Shown in pieces: positions 5,535-6,165 of a stretch of 6,165 bases of DNA. This DNA is from Actinomycetota bacterium. GTDB taxonomy: Bacteria > Actinomycetota > Acidimicrobiia > Acidimicrobiales > Microtrichaceae. A program made the position numbers and the translations under genes. The first letter of the stretch is position 1. Each line of letters opens with the position of its first letter. The stretch is from NCBI GenBank assembly GCA_009700815.1, contig WLLG01000145.1:1-6165 (forward strand). The letters are read 5' to 3'. The notes below the pieces were generated by a model. That model was given only the letters and a program-made list of their open reading frames with translations. It searched no databases and had not been told where the DNA came from.

Positions 5535-6165
5535 ATGACTGTTTATCTAGTGGGCGCCGGACCGGGTGACCCGGGCCTGCTGACCGTCCGTGCGGCCGAG
5601 TTGCTGGCTCGTGCAGATGTAGTGATTTATGACCGGCTGTCTGCTCCAGGCCTGTTAGATCTTGCACCCGCTACTGCCGAGCGCATTGCTGTAGGCAAGG
5701 TTCCCCGCGGACCTTCTGTGCCCCAAACAGAGATCAACGAGTTGCTCATTGATCGTGGCCAAAGTGGATTGAATGTGGTGAGACTCAAAGGCGGAGATCC
5801 GTTTGTGTTCGCCCGCGGTGCCGAAGAAGCTCAAGCATTATCTGATGCGGGAATCCCATACGAGGTGGTCCCAGGTATCACCTCTGCGATTGCAGCCCCG
5901 GCCTATGCGGGCATTCCTGTCACGCTCCGGTATTCATCCACCAGTTTCACGGTGGTGACTGGACACGAGGACCCATCCAAACTGCAGACCCAAGTGAACT
6001 GGGAGGCCATTGCGCGAGTGGGTGGCACCATCGTGATTCTGATGGGCGTATCTCATCTGCAACAGATCTCGCAACGACTCATCGCTGGAGGCCTTGCAGC
6101 GAACACGCCAGCAGCGGCAGTGCGATGGGGCACGCGTTCGGACCAGAGTGTGATTCGTTCCACGC
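5535..6165 (+). CDS. cobA: Uroporphyrinogen-III C-methyltransferase (SUMT), cut by the right edge
   Basis: The frame is open from ATG 5535 to the window end: 210 complete codons and no stop. The enzyme uses two S-adenosylmethionine molecules to convert uroporphyrinogen III to precorrin-2, the branch point to sirohaem and cobalamin. Recognisable motifs are VGAGPGDPGLLT (6-17), YDRL (32-35), VGK (53-55), the QTEIN segment (64-68), VVRLKGGDPFVFARGAEE (81-98) and VVPGITSAIAAPAYAGIPVT (111-130), then SFTVVTGHED (137-146) and an ILMGV block. Two family positions differ from the common form: Ala93 where FVFGRG is usual and Leu131 where PVTHR is usual; both may be lineage variants. A standalone SUMT is about 250-280 residues. 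In many actinobacteria this domain is fused to uroporphyrinogen-III synthase (HemD), and since no hemD has appeared a fusion is plausible, but it lies outside the visible sequence. Confidence 0.93.
   Translation, partial: MTVYLVGAGPGDPGLLTVRAAELLARADVVIYDRLSAPGLLDLAPATAERIAVGKVPRGPSVPQTEINELLIDRGQSGLNVVRLKGGDPFVFARGAEEAQALSDAGIPYEVVPGITSAIAAPAYAGIPVTLRYSSTSFTVVTGHEDPSKLQTQVNWEAIARVGGTIVILMGVSHLQQISQRLIAGGLAANTPAAAVRWGTRSDQSVIRST

Overview
The window is a single plus-strand gene train from what looks like a moderately GC-rich actinobacterium. The order rex – precorrin-2 dehydrogenase – hemA – hemC – cobA is the actinobacterial Rex/tetrapyrrole locus (Streptomyces has rex-hemA-hemC-hemD/cobA). 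The Rex, HemA and HemC sequences fit Actinomycetota. My reading that it is closer to Acidimicrobiia-type lineages than to Streptomyces is only an impression from protein wording, and I cannot test it here.

Positions 1-1756 form the first block. It holds the last 32 codons of an unidentified gene, then a possible 30-residue single-pass membrane peptide whose ATG overlaps that gene's stop (ATGA). Next comes a possible 14-residue micro-ORF with a good Shine-Dalgarno site, and its stop overlaps the GTG start of an AMP-forming acyl-CoA synthetase (GTGA). The two small ORFs are absent from ordinary length-filtered gene calls and are the most novel part of the window.

Positions 1757-1826 are the only real intergenic space. 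They carry a promoter-like sequence placed so that rex would be transcribed as a leaderless mRNA. A candidate Rex operator, made of two tandem TTGTGAAC half-sites, covers the -35 region. This suggests autoregulation of the downstream cluster by the NADH/NAD+ ratio.

Positions 1827-6165 are the tetrapyrrole operon. HemA reduces glutamyl-tRNA to glutamate semialdehyde and HemC builds hydroxymethylbilane. CobA, cut by the right edge, methylates uroporphyrinogen III to precorrin-2. The Met8/SirC-like protein oxidises precorrin-2 and may insert iron to make siroheme. The steps in between (HemL, HemB, HemD) are not in the window; HemD may be fused to CobA beyond the edge. Spacing is tight throughout (2 bp, a 16 bp overlap, 9 bp, 11 bp), which supports one transcript. 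No RNA genes, mobile elements, CRISPR arrays or convincing terminators were seen. Apart from the unusual small ORFs and operator layout, this is a core biosynthetic region and not an obvious new system.
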